A stretch of 64,000 nucleotides of DNA from positions 2,560,001-2,624,000 of the forward strand of contig NZ_AP023366.1 of assembly GCF_015097055.1 (NCBI RefSeq). Reading direction: 5' to 3'. Source of the DNA: Effusibacillus dendaii. GTDB taxonomy: Bacteria > Bacillota > Bacilli > Tumebacillales > Effusibacillaceae. Shown one piece after another: positions 41,231 through 49,830 of this stretch. The translations under genes and the position numbers were made by a program. The notes beneath the pieces are model-generated. The model saw only the letters and a list, made by a program, of their open reading frames with translations, did not search any database and was not told where the DNA came from. Numbering within the stretch: the first letter of the stretch is position 1; every line of letters begins with the position of its first letter.

Positions 41231-41874
41231 CTGATCACCTTGCCGTCCTGAATGGTTGCATAAACGACCTCTCCTTCTTGCAGGCTCGCTTGTCCATGGG
41301 TCGCGTTTGTCACCAACGTCCGGAAATGTTCCGTTTCATTTGCTGGGACAAGCACCGTTAAACAGACCAGATCGGTGTATTCGGTATTGACGATAAAGTA
41401 TCCCTGTTGTAACAGCTCATTTTCTAACTTTCCCAGCCATGTATAGTCAATTTTGACGGCAAACGATTGGAAGCGGGAACGGGTCACGATCCCGGCGGCA
41501 CGCAATCCGGCTGTCGCTGCTTGCCCGTAGGCTCGTACCAAACCTCCCGAGCCAAGCATGATGCCGCCAAAATAACGGGTAACTACAATGGCCACGTTTT
41601 TAAGTCCTTCTTTTTTGATTACCTCCAAAATAGGCTTTCCTGCGGTACCGGAAGGTTCGCCGTCATCGTTCGACCTCTGAATCTCGTCGTGCGGACCAAT
41701 CTGATACGCATAACAATTATGAGTAGCGTCCCAGTGCTTTTTCTGGATCGACTCGATAAAGGAAATCGCCGCTTCTTCTGTTTCGACTGGCTGCGCATAA
41801 CTGATGAAGCGGGATTTTTTGATCGTTAACATGTCTTCCCCATAGCCTTTGATCGTTTTATAACTTGACAGCAT
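41227..41874 (-). CDS. YigZ/IMPACT-family protein (YvyE-like)
   Basis: Protein of 215 residues. The N-terminal IMPACT domain has [53 protein letters not shown] and [21 protein letters not shown], all classic for UPF0029. The C-terminal DUF1949 domain follows from about 140. Function is uncertain; the family is linked to translation or nucleic-acid handling. GGAGGGCGAACC precedes the ATG. It converges on fabZ, sharing bases of the stop codons. Confidence 0.93.
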   Translation of the reverse strand: MLSSYKTIKGYGEDMLTIKKSRFISYAQPVETEEAAISFIESIQKKHWDATHNCYAYQIGPHDEIQRSNDDGEPSGTAGKPILEVIKKEGLKNVAIVVTRYFGGIMLGSGGLVRAYGQAATAGLRAAGIVTRSRFQSFAVKIDYTWLGKLENELLQQGYFIVNTEYTDLVCLTVLVPANETEHFRTLVTNATHGQASLQEGEVVYATIQDGKVIS

Positions 41875-41975
41875 GGTTCGCCCTCCTTGTTCGTTCTAGA
41901 TTGTATCACATTTCAATAAAAATTTACCCATGTATCGCATGATAGGACGATTCGGAATATTTAAAGGTGATGAAA

Positions 41976-43067
41976 ATGAGCGACGCAACAAAAAGCATTC
42001 GGTTCATCTGGAAACTGATTGTTCAGTATGGAGGGAACGGACTTCTGGAATCACGGGATCTTCCGAAGCTGGAAGCGGCTTTCCTCTACGGCAAATGGAT
42101 CATGTTCCTGTTTCCGCCGGTTTACTATATGTGGGTGGGACAAGCGTACTTCGTCCCGATGCTTGTCTCCATGTCCGTGCTGGCGATCTACAACGGAATC
42201 GTTTACTTCCTGTTGCGGAATACGAAGAATTGGTCTAAATCCTATTCCTGCATGCTGCGGATTATCGAGCTGTTCATAGTTGGCAGCATGTCAGTGATGG
42301 CACGGTTGACAATGGACCTTTTTAATTTCAACAGCTATTATCTGCTGGTGGTTTTGATTGGTATTCTCAGTGGCGGGTTAGTCATGGCTGGGGTATTGTT
42401 GACGATTGCCATACTGATCTTTTATTTCAGCGGACTGATGGTTTCCTATGCAGGAGGGACTGTCAGCGCAACAGACGCTTTCTTTGAGACCGTATTAACC
42501 GGAACCCTGTTCGTGCTCATTTCGTTTTCGGTTTTATATGTCGTGGCCCGCAGCAACCGATATCGCATCGAATCGAAGGTCGACTGGTTGACAGGGCTCT
42601 ACAATCATCGTTATTTTTATCAAACCCTCATACAGTCGCTGGAAGATACCGGAATCTCTCGGCTTACGATCATACTGGCAGACATTGATGATTTTAAAAA
42701 GATTAATGACATGTACGGGCACCTGGTGGGAGACGAAGTACTGCGCAAAATCGGTTTGCTGCTCCGCGAACGGCTGGTGGCTCCGAATATAGCGGCCCGA
42801 TACGGGGGAGAGGAATTTGGGATTTTGCTGTTTGACAAATCGGAGGAGCAGGTACAGAAACTGCTGGTTTCTATACAGCAATCGTTGGCAGAATTGACGA
42901 TCGATACGGAAGCGGGAGTGCTGCAGGGGGTGACGGTCAGTATGGGAGTCGTTACGGGTGTGTCGTCTGCTCACTTGGCCAGCAAATGGGTACGATTGGC
43001 GGACCAAACGCTCTATCGAGCCAAGTCGAGCGGAAAAAACAGGATCGTATTTGCCGAAACGCCATAG
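41976..43067 (+). CDS. Membrane-anchored diguanylate cyclase
   Basis: Makes cyclic di-GMP. The 363-residue protein begins with about six membrane helices (residues 35-190), followed by a short helix and a GGDEF domain (205-363). The active site reads ARYGGEEFGILL, and IILADIDDFKKINDMYGHLVGDEVLRKIG supplies the metal-binding Asp and substrate contacts, so it should be active. No RxxD inhibitory site is seen at the usual place upstream of GGEEF. Two in-frame starts precede 41976; AAAGGTGATGAAA favours this ATG. It stands alone between terminators. Confidence 0.9.
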   Translation: MSDATKSIRFIWKLIVQYGGNGLLESRDLPKLEAAFLYGKWIMFLFPPVYYMWVGQAYFVPMLVSMSVLAIYNGIVYFLLRNTKNWSKSYSCMLRIIELFIVGSMSVMARLTMDLFNFNSYYLLVVLIGILSGGLVMAGVLLTIAILIFYFSGLMVSYAGGTVSATDAFFETVLTGTLFVLISFSVLYVVARSNRYRIESKVDWLTGLYNHRYFYQTLIQSLEDTGISRLTIILADIDDFKKINDMYGHLVGDEVLRKIGLLLRERLVAPNIAARYGGEEFGILLFDKSEEQVQKLLVSIQQSLAELTIDTEAGVLQGVTVSMGVVTGVSSAHLASKWVRLADQTLYRAKSSGKNRIVFAETP

Positions 43068-43083
43068 AATTCCTTAAATAACG

Positions 43084-43124
43084 AATCAGCCTCTCATCCA
43101 ATCGGACAAGAGGCTGATTGTTTA
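43084..43124. terminator. Bidirectional terminator between converging genes
   Basis: AATCAGCCTCT / AGAGGCTGATT is an 11-base-pair stem with T-rich flank on the plus side and A-rich on the other. It serves the diguanylate cyclase gene and possibly the converging SLH gene. Confidence 0.75.
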
Positions 43125-43135
43125 CTAAGAGAGGA

Positions 43136-45472
43136 TTACCAGTTAAAACTCGCGAATTCGTTCCATTCGGCCGGTGTTGCCGTTCTGCCCCGGTAGGTCG
43201 AATAGCCGATTGCGCCGTAATCTTTAGCAGCCTGCATGGCGCCGCGAATTTCATAAGGCTGCGGATACTGTCCTGCGTCACCGGGGAACATGTTATAGGA
43301 CTGGCCGACGATTTTAATCGGCATGTCTTGTCGGGTCAACTGGCGCAGTTTTGTGATTTCAGCACCGATGCTGTCGTACGCTTCTTTGTAGGTGTATGGT
43401 TTTGACTTGAAATGCCAATAGACCATCGGTTCCAATACATCGTAATATTTGGAGTAGACGCTCCACGGCTGGTTTGGCTTCCAAGTAGCCGGATAAATGA
43501 CTCCAAACAGCGGATAGTTGGGACCTGTGGCATCCCGGATTCCTTTTGCAAATGCCTCTTGTTGATAGGCCGCCAGGTTTTCTTCGATATCGGCTGCAAT
43601 TCCGTCGAATCTGTCACCTGTAGGAGTCGTATAATTAATGACTTGAATGGTTTGACCGGCATCCTTCCAGGGATCATTGTTTGCCGCATAAATCCAGCCC
43701 ACTACGGCAATTCCGGCTTTATGGGCTTTCGGCAGGAAATCGTCAATCGCGTCTTGTCCAAAGAACCCGTCTGTTGTCGTCGAGTTGAGCATATACACAT
43801 GTGTAACCCCGGCATCCTTTAACCGTTGAATGGTTTGATCGACCGGATAGTTTTTCCAGTCGCTGTACATCATCCATTCTCCTTTTCCGCTCGACAGATC
43901 AGCAGCTGATGTATATACGGTCAGTTGTTGAGTGGCGCTGATGGATCCCGACTGTGCGGTGATCGTGTAGCTTCCTTGCGTATTGCCCACCTTCAGGGTT
44001 CCAATGGGCGAATTGCTATTCGAAGAAATTGAACCCAACCGGCTGTCGTTGACCTTGAACGTAACGGGGAAAGTGGAAATCTCATTATCCCACATATCCA
44101 GTCCCTTGGCGCTGATCTGTACATCCTGACCGGGACGGACAAATGTAGAAGGAGCCGCGTGAACATCCAGTTTCGCAAGATCGCCTGGCGTTACAACAAA
44201 TGTGGCCGGTTTATCCAAGATGGTGCCTCTGGCAGACGCTGTAACCGTGTATGTTCCTGCTTTGGTTTTGGAAGTCTGCAACTGAGCGACGCCATTAACG
44301 GTAGATGCTTGCGTGGTGAACGTCCCATCCGGTCCCGTTATCGTAAATGTAACTGCACGGAGATTGTCCGTCTGCAGGAATTTCCCGTTTTCGTCATTGA
44401 CCTTAACGGTCAAATTGATCGTTTCGGTTGGTTTGTGTGAACCGTAATCGTCATTCGAGAACGCCAAATGTTTAGGTGCCTCAACAGTGACGTTGACACT
44501 TGCTGTAACAGGGGATTGCCCGGGCTGGCGAACAGTCGCGGTTATTTTTCCGCTGCCAGGTACCAGCGCGGTGAAAACCCCGTCTGATGAAATCTGTCCC
44601 ACGAGCCCATCTACGCTCCATACAACGGGTATACCCGAAACGGTAGAGTTCGCCTTATTGAACAGTTGCGCAGTCAGGGAGAGGGTTTCTCCCGCGACCA
44701 ACTTCACTTGATCGGGTGTAATCTGAATTCGGCTTACCTGTACGCTGGTTTTAAGATCGTTAATTTTTGCGGCAGGTACTTGCAACAGGTTATAAATCAT
44801 GCCGGCCGCTTCTGCACGGGTAGCGGTAGCAAGCGGTTTAAACGTACTGTCGGGATAACCGTTGATGATTTTTAACTGGCTGGCGATCGCCACTCCTTTT
44901 TGCTCGTCAGGCGAAATTTGGTCCGCATCGGCGAATGAACCGGTGCTTTTTAAAACTGCGTCAGAAACGGCAGGAATTTGTAAAGCATTGGCTATAAAAT
45001 AGGCCATATCCTGGCGCGTAATAGGCTGATCCGGTTGAAAAGAGGTGACGGACGCATCGCCAAACACTTTCAGTTTCGAGGCGGTCTGAATTTCTTTAAA
45101 GGCAAAATAGGAAGCTGGAACGTCATCGAAAACCGGAGTGCTGTCCGGGTCAAGCGGTGTCTTTAAAGCGCGTAACAGCAGGGTTACGAATTCGGCCCGG
45201 GTAATCGTGTCGGAAGGGGCAAACAAATTCGTGGCTTTCCCCCGTACGATTCCCATGTTTGACAATGTCTGAACGGCGGAAAACGCCCAATGTCCCGGTG
45301 GCACATCAGTATATTGGCCCTGTGATTGCGAGTCGGATTTGGCAGCAGCGGCCAAAGCCGTTTGGCTGTAAGCGGTTGGCAGCAGCGGAAGCGGGGCAAG
45401 CAGCGAAATTGCGATGGTGCCCGAAAGGGCTTTGCGCGACAGGCGTCGGCGTGAGGGTACTGGCATTTTCAC
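43136..45472 (-). CDS. SLH-domain surface protein with glycoside-hydrolase-like C-terminus
   Basis: Exported protein of 778 residues from the GTG at 45472 (GGGAGG ten bases before). The signal sequence spans 1-43, and three S-layer-homology domains about 53-105, 113-165 and 175-232 (QYTDVPPGHWAFSAVQTL first) attach it to wall polymer. A Big_2-like Ig domain follows (245-330), then two more beta-sandwich segments (335-520). The C-terminal domain (530-778) resembles the DUF4015-type putative TIM-barrel glycosidases, with YMLNSTTTDGFF, GIAVVGWIY, FDGIAADIEEN, DVLEPMVYWHF and GAIGYSTYRG at strand ends and candidate acids in DIEEN. A polysaccharide substrate is likely but unproven. Confidence 0.85.
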   Translation of the reverse strand: MKMPVPSRRRLSRKALSGTIAISLLAPLPLLPTAYSQTALAAAAKSDSQSQGQYTDVPPGHWAFSAVQTLSNMGIVRGKATNLFAPSDTITRAEFVTLLLRALKTPLDPDSTPVFDDVPASYFAFKEIQTASKLKVFGDASVTSFQPDQPITRQDMAYFIANALQIPAVSDAVLKSTGSFADADQISPDEQKGVAIASQLKIINGYPDSTFKPLATATRAEAAGMIYNLLQVPAAKINDLKTSVQVSRIQITPDQVKLVAGETLSLTAQLFNKANSTVSGIPVVWSVDGLVGQISSDGVFTALVPGSGKITATVRQPGQSPVTASVNVTVEAPKHLAFSNDDYGSHKPTETINLTVKVNDENGKFLQTDNLRAVTFTITGPDGTFTTQASTVNGVAQLQTSKTKAGTYTVTASARGTILDKPATFVVTPGDLAKLDVHAAPSTFVRPGQDVQISAKGLDMWDNEISTFPVTFKVNDSRLGSISSNSNSPIGTLKVGNTQGSYTITAQSGSISATQQLTVYTSAADLSSGKGEWMMYSDWKNYPVDQTIQRLKDAGVTHVYMLNSTTTDGFFGQDAIDDFLPKAHKAGIAVVGWIYAANNDPWKDAGQTIQVINYTTPTGDRFDGIAADIEENLAAYQQEAFAKGIRDATGPNYPLFGVIYPATWKPNQPWSVYSKYYDVLEPMVYWHFKSKPYTYKEAYDSIGAEITKLRQLTRQDMPIKIVGQSYNMFPGDAGQYPQPYEIRGAMQAAKDYGAIGYSTYRGRTATPAEWNEFASFNW

Positions 45473-45632
45473 GTTTCTACATCCTCCCAATAAAAGCATT
45501 ATGTAGAACTTCGACAAAAATTGAGCAAATCCTACACTATCTACTATAAAATTCGCTAGAAATAGCCAATTTACTAGGGTTAAATATAAAAAAATTTTCC
45601 ATTTTGGCAAATCGGTGGTCCATAAAAATTTT

Positions 45633-45663
45633 TTGATAACGCCATCGGAAAGTCGTTTATAAT
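45633..45663 (+). promoter_or_regulatory. Candidate promoter for the coiled-coil protein gene
   Basis: TTGATA (45633-45638) and TATAAT (45658-45663) are 19 bases apart, 21 bases before the start codon. The spacer is longer than ideal. Confidence 0.45.
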
Positions 45664-45684
45664 CGAATCTGAGGGAGGATTCAT

Positions 45685-45981
45685 ATGGACGAAACAAAGG
45701 AGCTATTAAAAGCGATTTTGGGAAGGCTTGAAGAAACAAGCGCAGATATTAAATTGCTAAAAGAGGACGTTAAATCGCTTAAAGAGGATATTACTTCAAT
45801 AAAAGAAGATGTTAAATCGCTTAAAGATGGACAACTTGAGATTAAAGATCGCTTGAGCCGAATAGAAATGCGCTTAGATTTTCAGCGAATAAGATTAGCG
45901 AAAACACAGAAGAAATTGAGATCCTTAAAAAGTCTGTTAGGTTTTAAAGCTGTTCCAACAGTCATTTTCTCAAATTTATAG
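45685..45981 (+). CDS. Small coiled-coil protein of unknown function
   Basis: Protein of 98 residues. Residues 22-70 are an almost perfect heptad array: LKEDVKS, LKEDITS, IKEDVKS, LKDGQLE, IKDRLSR, IEMRLDF, with Leu/Ile at the first position, so a parallel coiled coil is expected. The C-terminus is basic (RIRLAKTQKKLRSLKSLL) and ends in a short hydrophobic patch. The repeats are visible in DNA too (AAAGAGGATGTTAAATCGCT type). GAGGGAGGATTCAT precedes the ATG, and its own promoter and terminator surround it. I do not recognise a specific family. Confidence 0.75.
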   Translation: MDETKELLKAILGRLEETSADIKLLKEDVKSLKEDITSIKEDVKSLKDGQLEIKDRLSRIEMRLDFQRIRLAKTQKKLRSLKSLLGFKAVPTVIFSNL

Positions 45982-46014
45982 CCGCCCAGTAATTAAATTT
46001 GTATGAAAAGCAGT

Positions 46015-46054
46015 TACCCCGTACCACTTTTAATAGGGATACGGGGTATTTTTT
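46015..46054 (+). terminator. Terminator after the coiled-coil protein gene
   Basis: TACCCCGTA / TACGGGGTA forms a nine-base-pair stem, followed by TTTTTT. Confidence 0.85.
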
Positions 46055-46130
46055 AGCCCGATTTGGGGTGTGACTATTCGGCGCTACCCGCTTGGGACAG
46101 CCCCTTGTCAATATACAGCACATCACACGA

Positions 46131-46889
46131 TCATTGACTGGGCGTGCTCAGCTGCTGATTTTTCAGCTGCTGTTTCAATCCTTCCGGCATCTCGATTTTC
46201 GTTTGCTTGTTGCCGAGATTGAAAAACTTAATGGAAGCGTTTGATACCATCGTTCCGATGTCAGATACGGAACTGGTGGAAACAATATCAATCTGTCGGA
46301 TGTAGCGTGTTTTTTTGTCGACGTAAATGGTGTAGCGGCTGGGAATCGTTTTATTCGCTGTTGGCAGCCAATCGGCAAATCGAATCGCATCCGCTTCAAA
46401 CTGGTACACTTCCGTGTCCTTATTGGTCAGGAGGGAAAGATCAGGCAACCGGAAAACAGGTGGCGCAGGCAACTTTTTTAAAGACAACAAGGATTGCCAC
46501 ACATTCGGGATGGCTACCCGTTCTGTCGGTCGCCAAACCCCCAGTTCCCTGTAATAGGCCGTTTTTTTATCCTGATACAGGTAATAGGACTGGTTGTCGA
46601 TCGTTTGGGATATTACTGCCTGATCCGGCAAGATAATATCACCGTATAACCGGGCTGCATGTTTGTTGTTCCGCTCAAACGTTTCCAAGCTGGCTTGGAT
46701 GCCGAAGTCGGTAACCGTTTGGTTTTTGTCTACCGAATCAAGAATTTGGTTCCAGCCGTCTGGATCCATCGTTTTCTCTTCCGGTTTGGCAGGAGTTGCG
46801 GTGCTGTTCGGCGCCGAAAGGGGCAGACTGCAGCCGGACATAAGCAATGCCAACCCTAAACTGAGTGCGGCGATGAATCGTTTATTCAT
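46131..46889 (-). CDS. Secreted lipoprotein, LolA/LppX-fold-like
   Basis: Protein of 252 residues. The N-terminus is a lipoprotein signal (LSLGLALLMSGCSLPL) with lipobox Cys20. The exported domain has alternating strands such as GIQASLETFERNNKHAARLYGDIILP, SQTIDNQSYYLYQDKKTAYYREL, RYTIYVDKKTRYIRQIDIVS and ASIKFFNLGNKQTKIEMPEGL. This resembles the half-barrel LolA/RseB/DUF6612 group that binds lipids or hydrophobic ligands; this is a pattern judgement. It overlaps the upstream membrane-protein gene by eight bases and ends a three-gene operon with an O-antigen-ligase-like protein, so a role in surface polymer handling is suggested. Confidence 0.7.
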   Translation of the reverse strand: MNKRFIAALSLGLALLMSGCSLPLSAPNSTATPAKPEEKTMDPDGWNQILDSVDKNQTVTDFGIQASLETFERNNKHAARLYGDIILPDQAVISQTIDNQSYYLYQDKKTAYYRELGVWRPTERVAIPNVWQSLLSLKKLPAPPVFRLPDLSLLTNKDTEVYQFEADAIRFADWLPTANKTIPSRYTIYVDKKTRYIRQIDIVSTSSVSDIGTMVSNASIKFFNLGNKQTKIEMPEGLKQQLKNQQLSTPSQ

Positions 46890-48417
46890 GAAGTCTCCCC
46901 CGTTTCAAAAGCTGATAGCCGAATCCGCCGACGATAAGCAGCGCATACATGCCTGCCAGAACAGTCTGCAAGGAAACGGGCAGCGGCCTGATTACAAACA
47001 GATTAGGCGTGCCGTAAAATCCGCTGGCCCAAGTTTGGTTGTCAATCGGAAACGGGAACAGCAGATTGGTTTTGAATACGCGCCAATCGCGAATCAACTG
47101 ACCGTTTTGCCATGTATACCCGGTCAAATAACGATCCGGTTTGTCCCGCACCAGACTGGGGTCGTTTGTGACGATCATCGGTTTCGAGCCTGCTTTCACG
47201 CCCGGCTGAACGAACTCGAAGCGCAGGGAATCCGTCCCGCTTTCCCATATCGTATTCCATGTACGGTTTGCGTTCAGTTTAAGAATCCTGGCGGGAATCG
47301 TGTTCAATAAAAGTTCGTCGATCCCATCCCCATCGACGTCTCCAATCACCAAATTGGAAGTGACCGGCTCATCCCAAGATCCTTTATAAGCGGCAATCGG
47401 TGTTTCGGAAGGGTTGTTTCCGTCAATCAACTGCACTTCATTGTTTTTGACAACTACCAGTTGCGAGTCGTTGCCGGGCATGAATTTACCTTTGCCCACC
47501 AGGGCGCCGTTTGGAATGGCGGGGGAATTGGAACGCCCGAACGCATCGGACCAGTTTTTGCGGGTGGCGGATAACGCGTCTTCCGCCTGTTTATCCATGG
47601 CTGCCGTAATGGACAACGGATTAAAAAAACTGGTCAAGACCCGCTTTGGATCTACACTAGGTGTAAAGTGCTGGCGAACGGCTTCGTTGTTCACGGTCCA
47701 GCTCGAAATATAGTATGGGAAACCGGTCAAAGCGAGCGATGGGAACGGCAGGGCTGCGACTTCTTCTTTCGTAGCCGGATGTTTCAGGTATCCGTCCTTC
47801 TGCGAAAAACGGAGAATATCAACGCCTTCCAGCAGCCGCTTTTGCAGTTCGAATACAGCAAGCAGATTTCCTTTTCCGTCCGGACCGACTGTTGCTTTTT
47901 TCAGTTCATCGTCGGTCAGCGGCTTCAAATCTCCCAGCGTATAAAGATCCGTCCCCCGGTTTACGATAGGATATACAGGAAATGTCGGGAAACGGTCCAA
48001 CGCTGCGCTATTGTAAACCAGTTGAAATTGCGAATAAAACGCAAGGCTGGAAAACGGCATCCATTGAAGAAACAGTGTGAGTGCGAGAAATACAACCGTA
48101 AAGTCACGCCAGCGGATTTTTCCGTACCAGGCGGCAAGGGCGCCAAGCAGCAGGAACAAGAAAGGGAACTCGATAAACCGCCACGCGAGGCTGTCGAGAT
48201 AGATTCGCTGCACCCCATAGCTTAGCAGCAAAATCAGCAAAGACAGCAAAAACACAAATCGGCGCTGCGGTTTCGGCACACAGAAATAGCCTAATAACGC
48301 ACCGATTATCAAAACGGCGAACCCATAATAAGAAAAATCAAGTACGAGCGGAATCGCCACCAACTGATAGATCGCGGTCAGGAACAGGGAGTAAAGAGCG
48401 ATTGTTACATACCTCAT
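46882..48417 (-). CDS. Membrane protein with extracellular FG-GAP/VCBS-like repeat
   Basis: Protein of 511 residues. Four to five N-terminal helices (to about residue 135) are followed by a large outside domain and one C-terminal helix (VLAGMYALLIVGGFGYQLL). Within the outside part, NLVIGDVDGDGIDELLLNTI (about 357-376) is a calcium-binding FG-GAP/dockerin-like D-x-D-x-D-G loop, with a second blade around GKFMPGNDSQLVVVKNNEVQLIDG. The function is unknown. It overlaps the ligase-like gene upstream and the lipoprotein gene downstream, so all three are translated from one message. Confidence 0.75.
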   Translation of the reverse strand: MRYVTIALYSLFLTAIYQLVAIPLVLDFSYYGFAVLIIGALLGYFCVPKPQRRFVFLLSLLILLLSYGVQRIYLDSLAWRFIEFPFLFLLLGALAAWYGKIRWRDFTVVFLALTLFLQWMPFSSLAFYSQFQLVYNSAALDRFPTFPVYPIVNRGTDLYTLGDLKPLTDDELKKATVGPDGKGNLLAVFELQKRLLEGVDILRFSQKDGYLKHPATKEEVAALPFPSLALTGFPYYISSWTVNNEAVRQHFTPSVDPKRVLTSFFNPLSITAAMDKQAEDALSATRKNWSDAFGRSNSPAIPNGALVGKGKFMPGNDSQLVVVKNNEVQLIDGNNPSETPIAAYKGSWDEPVTSNLVIGDVDGDGIDELLLNTIPARILKLNANRTWNTIWESGTDSLRFEFVQPGVKAGSKPMIVTNDPSLVRDKPDRYLTGYTWQNGQLIRDWRVFKTNLLFPFPIDNQTWASGFYGTPNLFVIRPLPVSLQTVLAGMYALLIVGGFGYQLLKRGRLHE

Positions 48418-49670
48418 GTTGTATATTCCTCCCTTGTAAGACTCGTATCGACTGTGTGGGTATCCCCGGTTCGGGTCAGAATAACCAGTAATGAAACATA
48501 AAACCAGAAGAGAAAGTTCATCGCCGGTACCTCAAATACGTTTTCCACCGCATTTTGCACCAAAAGCGCCAGGAGACCGGCGAACATGCCTGCCAGCAAC
48601 GGCCAGTTGGGACGGCTGCGAAGCGGTTTGAAAATTCGCTTGTACAAGTTTTGCATCACGGTCCAGAAAAGCGCCAACATCGCAAACAGGCCAACAAGCC
48701 CCATTTCTCCGATAGTCTTGGCGTAATAGTTGTCCACATACATGGCGTTAAAACGGCGGGCTGCCACGGCGCCACCGAAATGTCCCAACCCCGTTCCGAA
48801 AAACGGGTTGTTGCGGACTACGTCATAAGCCAGCAGCCAGCGGTAGACGCGTCCGTCTTTTGCCGCTTTCATCCAATAGAGCGGATCAAACAGTTGGGTT
48901 ACACGGGTGTGGATTTTCGGAATGAAAAAGGCGGCGACCGCAGCGACCAGAATCAGGATCAGCAGGCGGCGGTCAATCAGCGCAGCGGTAATAACCAGAG
49001 CTACAAACAACGCGAGCCAGGCGCCCCGTGTGAAAGTAAACAATAAGGCCATCATAGCGGCAAGCGCGATTCCGCCAAACAAAATCCGCTGCCTCCAGCT
49101 GGAGGCCGACCAGGCCATTCCGACCGCTGTGGGAAACAGCAGAATCATATAGCTGCCCATAATATTGGGGCTGCCGAATAAGGAAAAGGCGCGTGTCCGT
49201 AAACTTTCTCCCGCATCTATCCAATTGGGGGGGATCGGCGTTTTGACAATATATTGGTAGATCCCGTGCAAACTGATCAAGAGACCTGCGTATAGTGAAA
49301 AGCGCACCAGTTGAAGCGCTGTTTCCCGCTCCCGAACTACAAACGGCAGAACAAAAACGAACAGCATGTACCAGTAAACGGCGCGAAACCCTTCGAAATC
49401 GGCCGCAAAAAAAGGAAGATCGATCGCCACATAGGCGGCGCCCAGTGCAAGAAATGCAATCATGACCCGGTGGTACGGCAACCGCTCAAACCGGTCTCCC
49501 GCCACAAATCGATAGACGGCGATCAATGCCAGACCGAGCAAAATCAACTTGTCCCAGATGGAACCGACAATAGGCAGCAACCGAAGTACGTAGTCAACGA
49601 TGGGAAAGCAGGCAAGTGAAATCAATGCCCACATCTGCAACCTTTCGAATTTCCTGATGTTTAGTATCAC
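48414..49670 (-). CDS. O-antigen ligase-like membrane protein
   Basis: Polytopic protein of about 418 residues of the WaaL/Wzy_C superfamily, which joins or polymerises lipid-linked glycans outside the membrane. About ten to twelve helices. The conserved external loop has ESLRTRAFSLFGSPNIMGSYM near the middle and GTGLGHFGGAVAARRFNAMYVDNYYAKTIGEMGLVGLF near 300, the ligase signature. The GTG at 49670 is used because AAGGAG precedes it; residues upstream of it in the frame look like leader. It is the first gene of the minus-strand operon and diverges from a GT39-like gene. Confidence 0.85.
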   Translation of the reverse strand: MILNIRKFERLQMWALISLACFPIVDYVLRLLPIVGSIWDKLILLGLALIAVYRFVAGDRFERLPYHRVMIAFLALGAAYVAIDLPFFAADFEGFRAVYWYMLFVFVLPFVVRERETALQLVRFSLYAGLLISLHGIYQYIVKTPIPPNWIDAGESLRTRAFSLFGSPNIMGSYMILLFPTAVGMAWSASSWRQRILFGGIALAAMMALLFTFTRGAWLALFVALVITAALIDRRLLILILVAAVAAFFIPKIHTRVTQLFDPLYWMKAAKDGRVYRWLLAYDVVRNNPFFGTGLGHFGGAVAARRFNAMYVDNYYAKTIGEMGLVGLFAMLALFWTVMQNLYKRIFKPLRSRPNWPLLAGMFAGLLALLVQNAVENVFEVPAMNFLFWFYVSLLVILTRTGDTHTVDTSLTREEYTT

Positions 49671-49713
49671 AACTTGTTTTCTCCTTCCAGGACATAACGT
49701 TTCCAACGCCAAA

Positions 49714-49722
49714 ATTATACCA
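49714..49722 (-). promoter_or_regulatory. Extended -10 promoter for the ligase-like operon
   Basis: Minus-strand TGGTATAAT (49722-49714) is an extended -10 element 44 bases before the GTG start. It faces away from the promoter of the GT39-like gene and their upstream parts overlap. Confidence 0.55.
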
Positions 49723-49745
49723 TCCCAATCCGAATCGAAACAGAC

Positions 49746-49775
49746 TTGTCCAATAACGGCAAGGTTGTTTATAAT
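49746..49775 (+). promoter_or_regulatory. Promoter of the GT39-like gene
   Basis: TTGTCC (49746-49751) and TATAAT (49770-49775) are 18 bases apart, 55 bases before the start codon. Confidence 0.6.
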
Positions 49776-49830
49776 TACCACTGTACCATCGGATTATTAC
49801 AACTCCATTTATTAAAAAGGAAATTATACG

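Noticed and set aside
46663-47310. Plus-strand 215-codon open frame
   Set aside because: Antisense to the lipoprotein and FG-GAP genes, which have clear signal, membrane and overlap structure.
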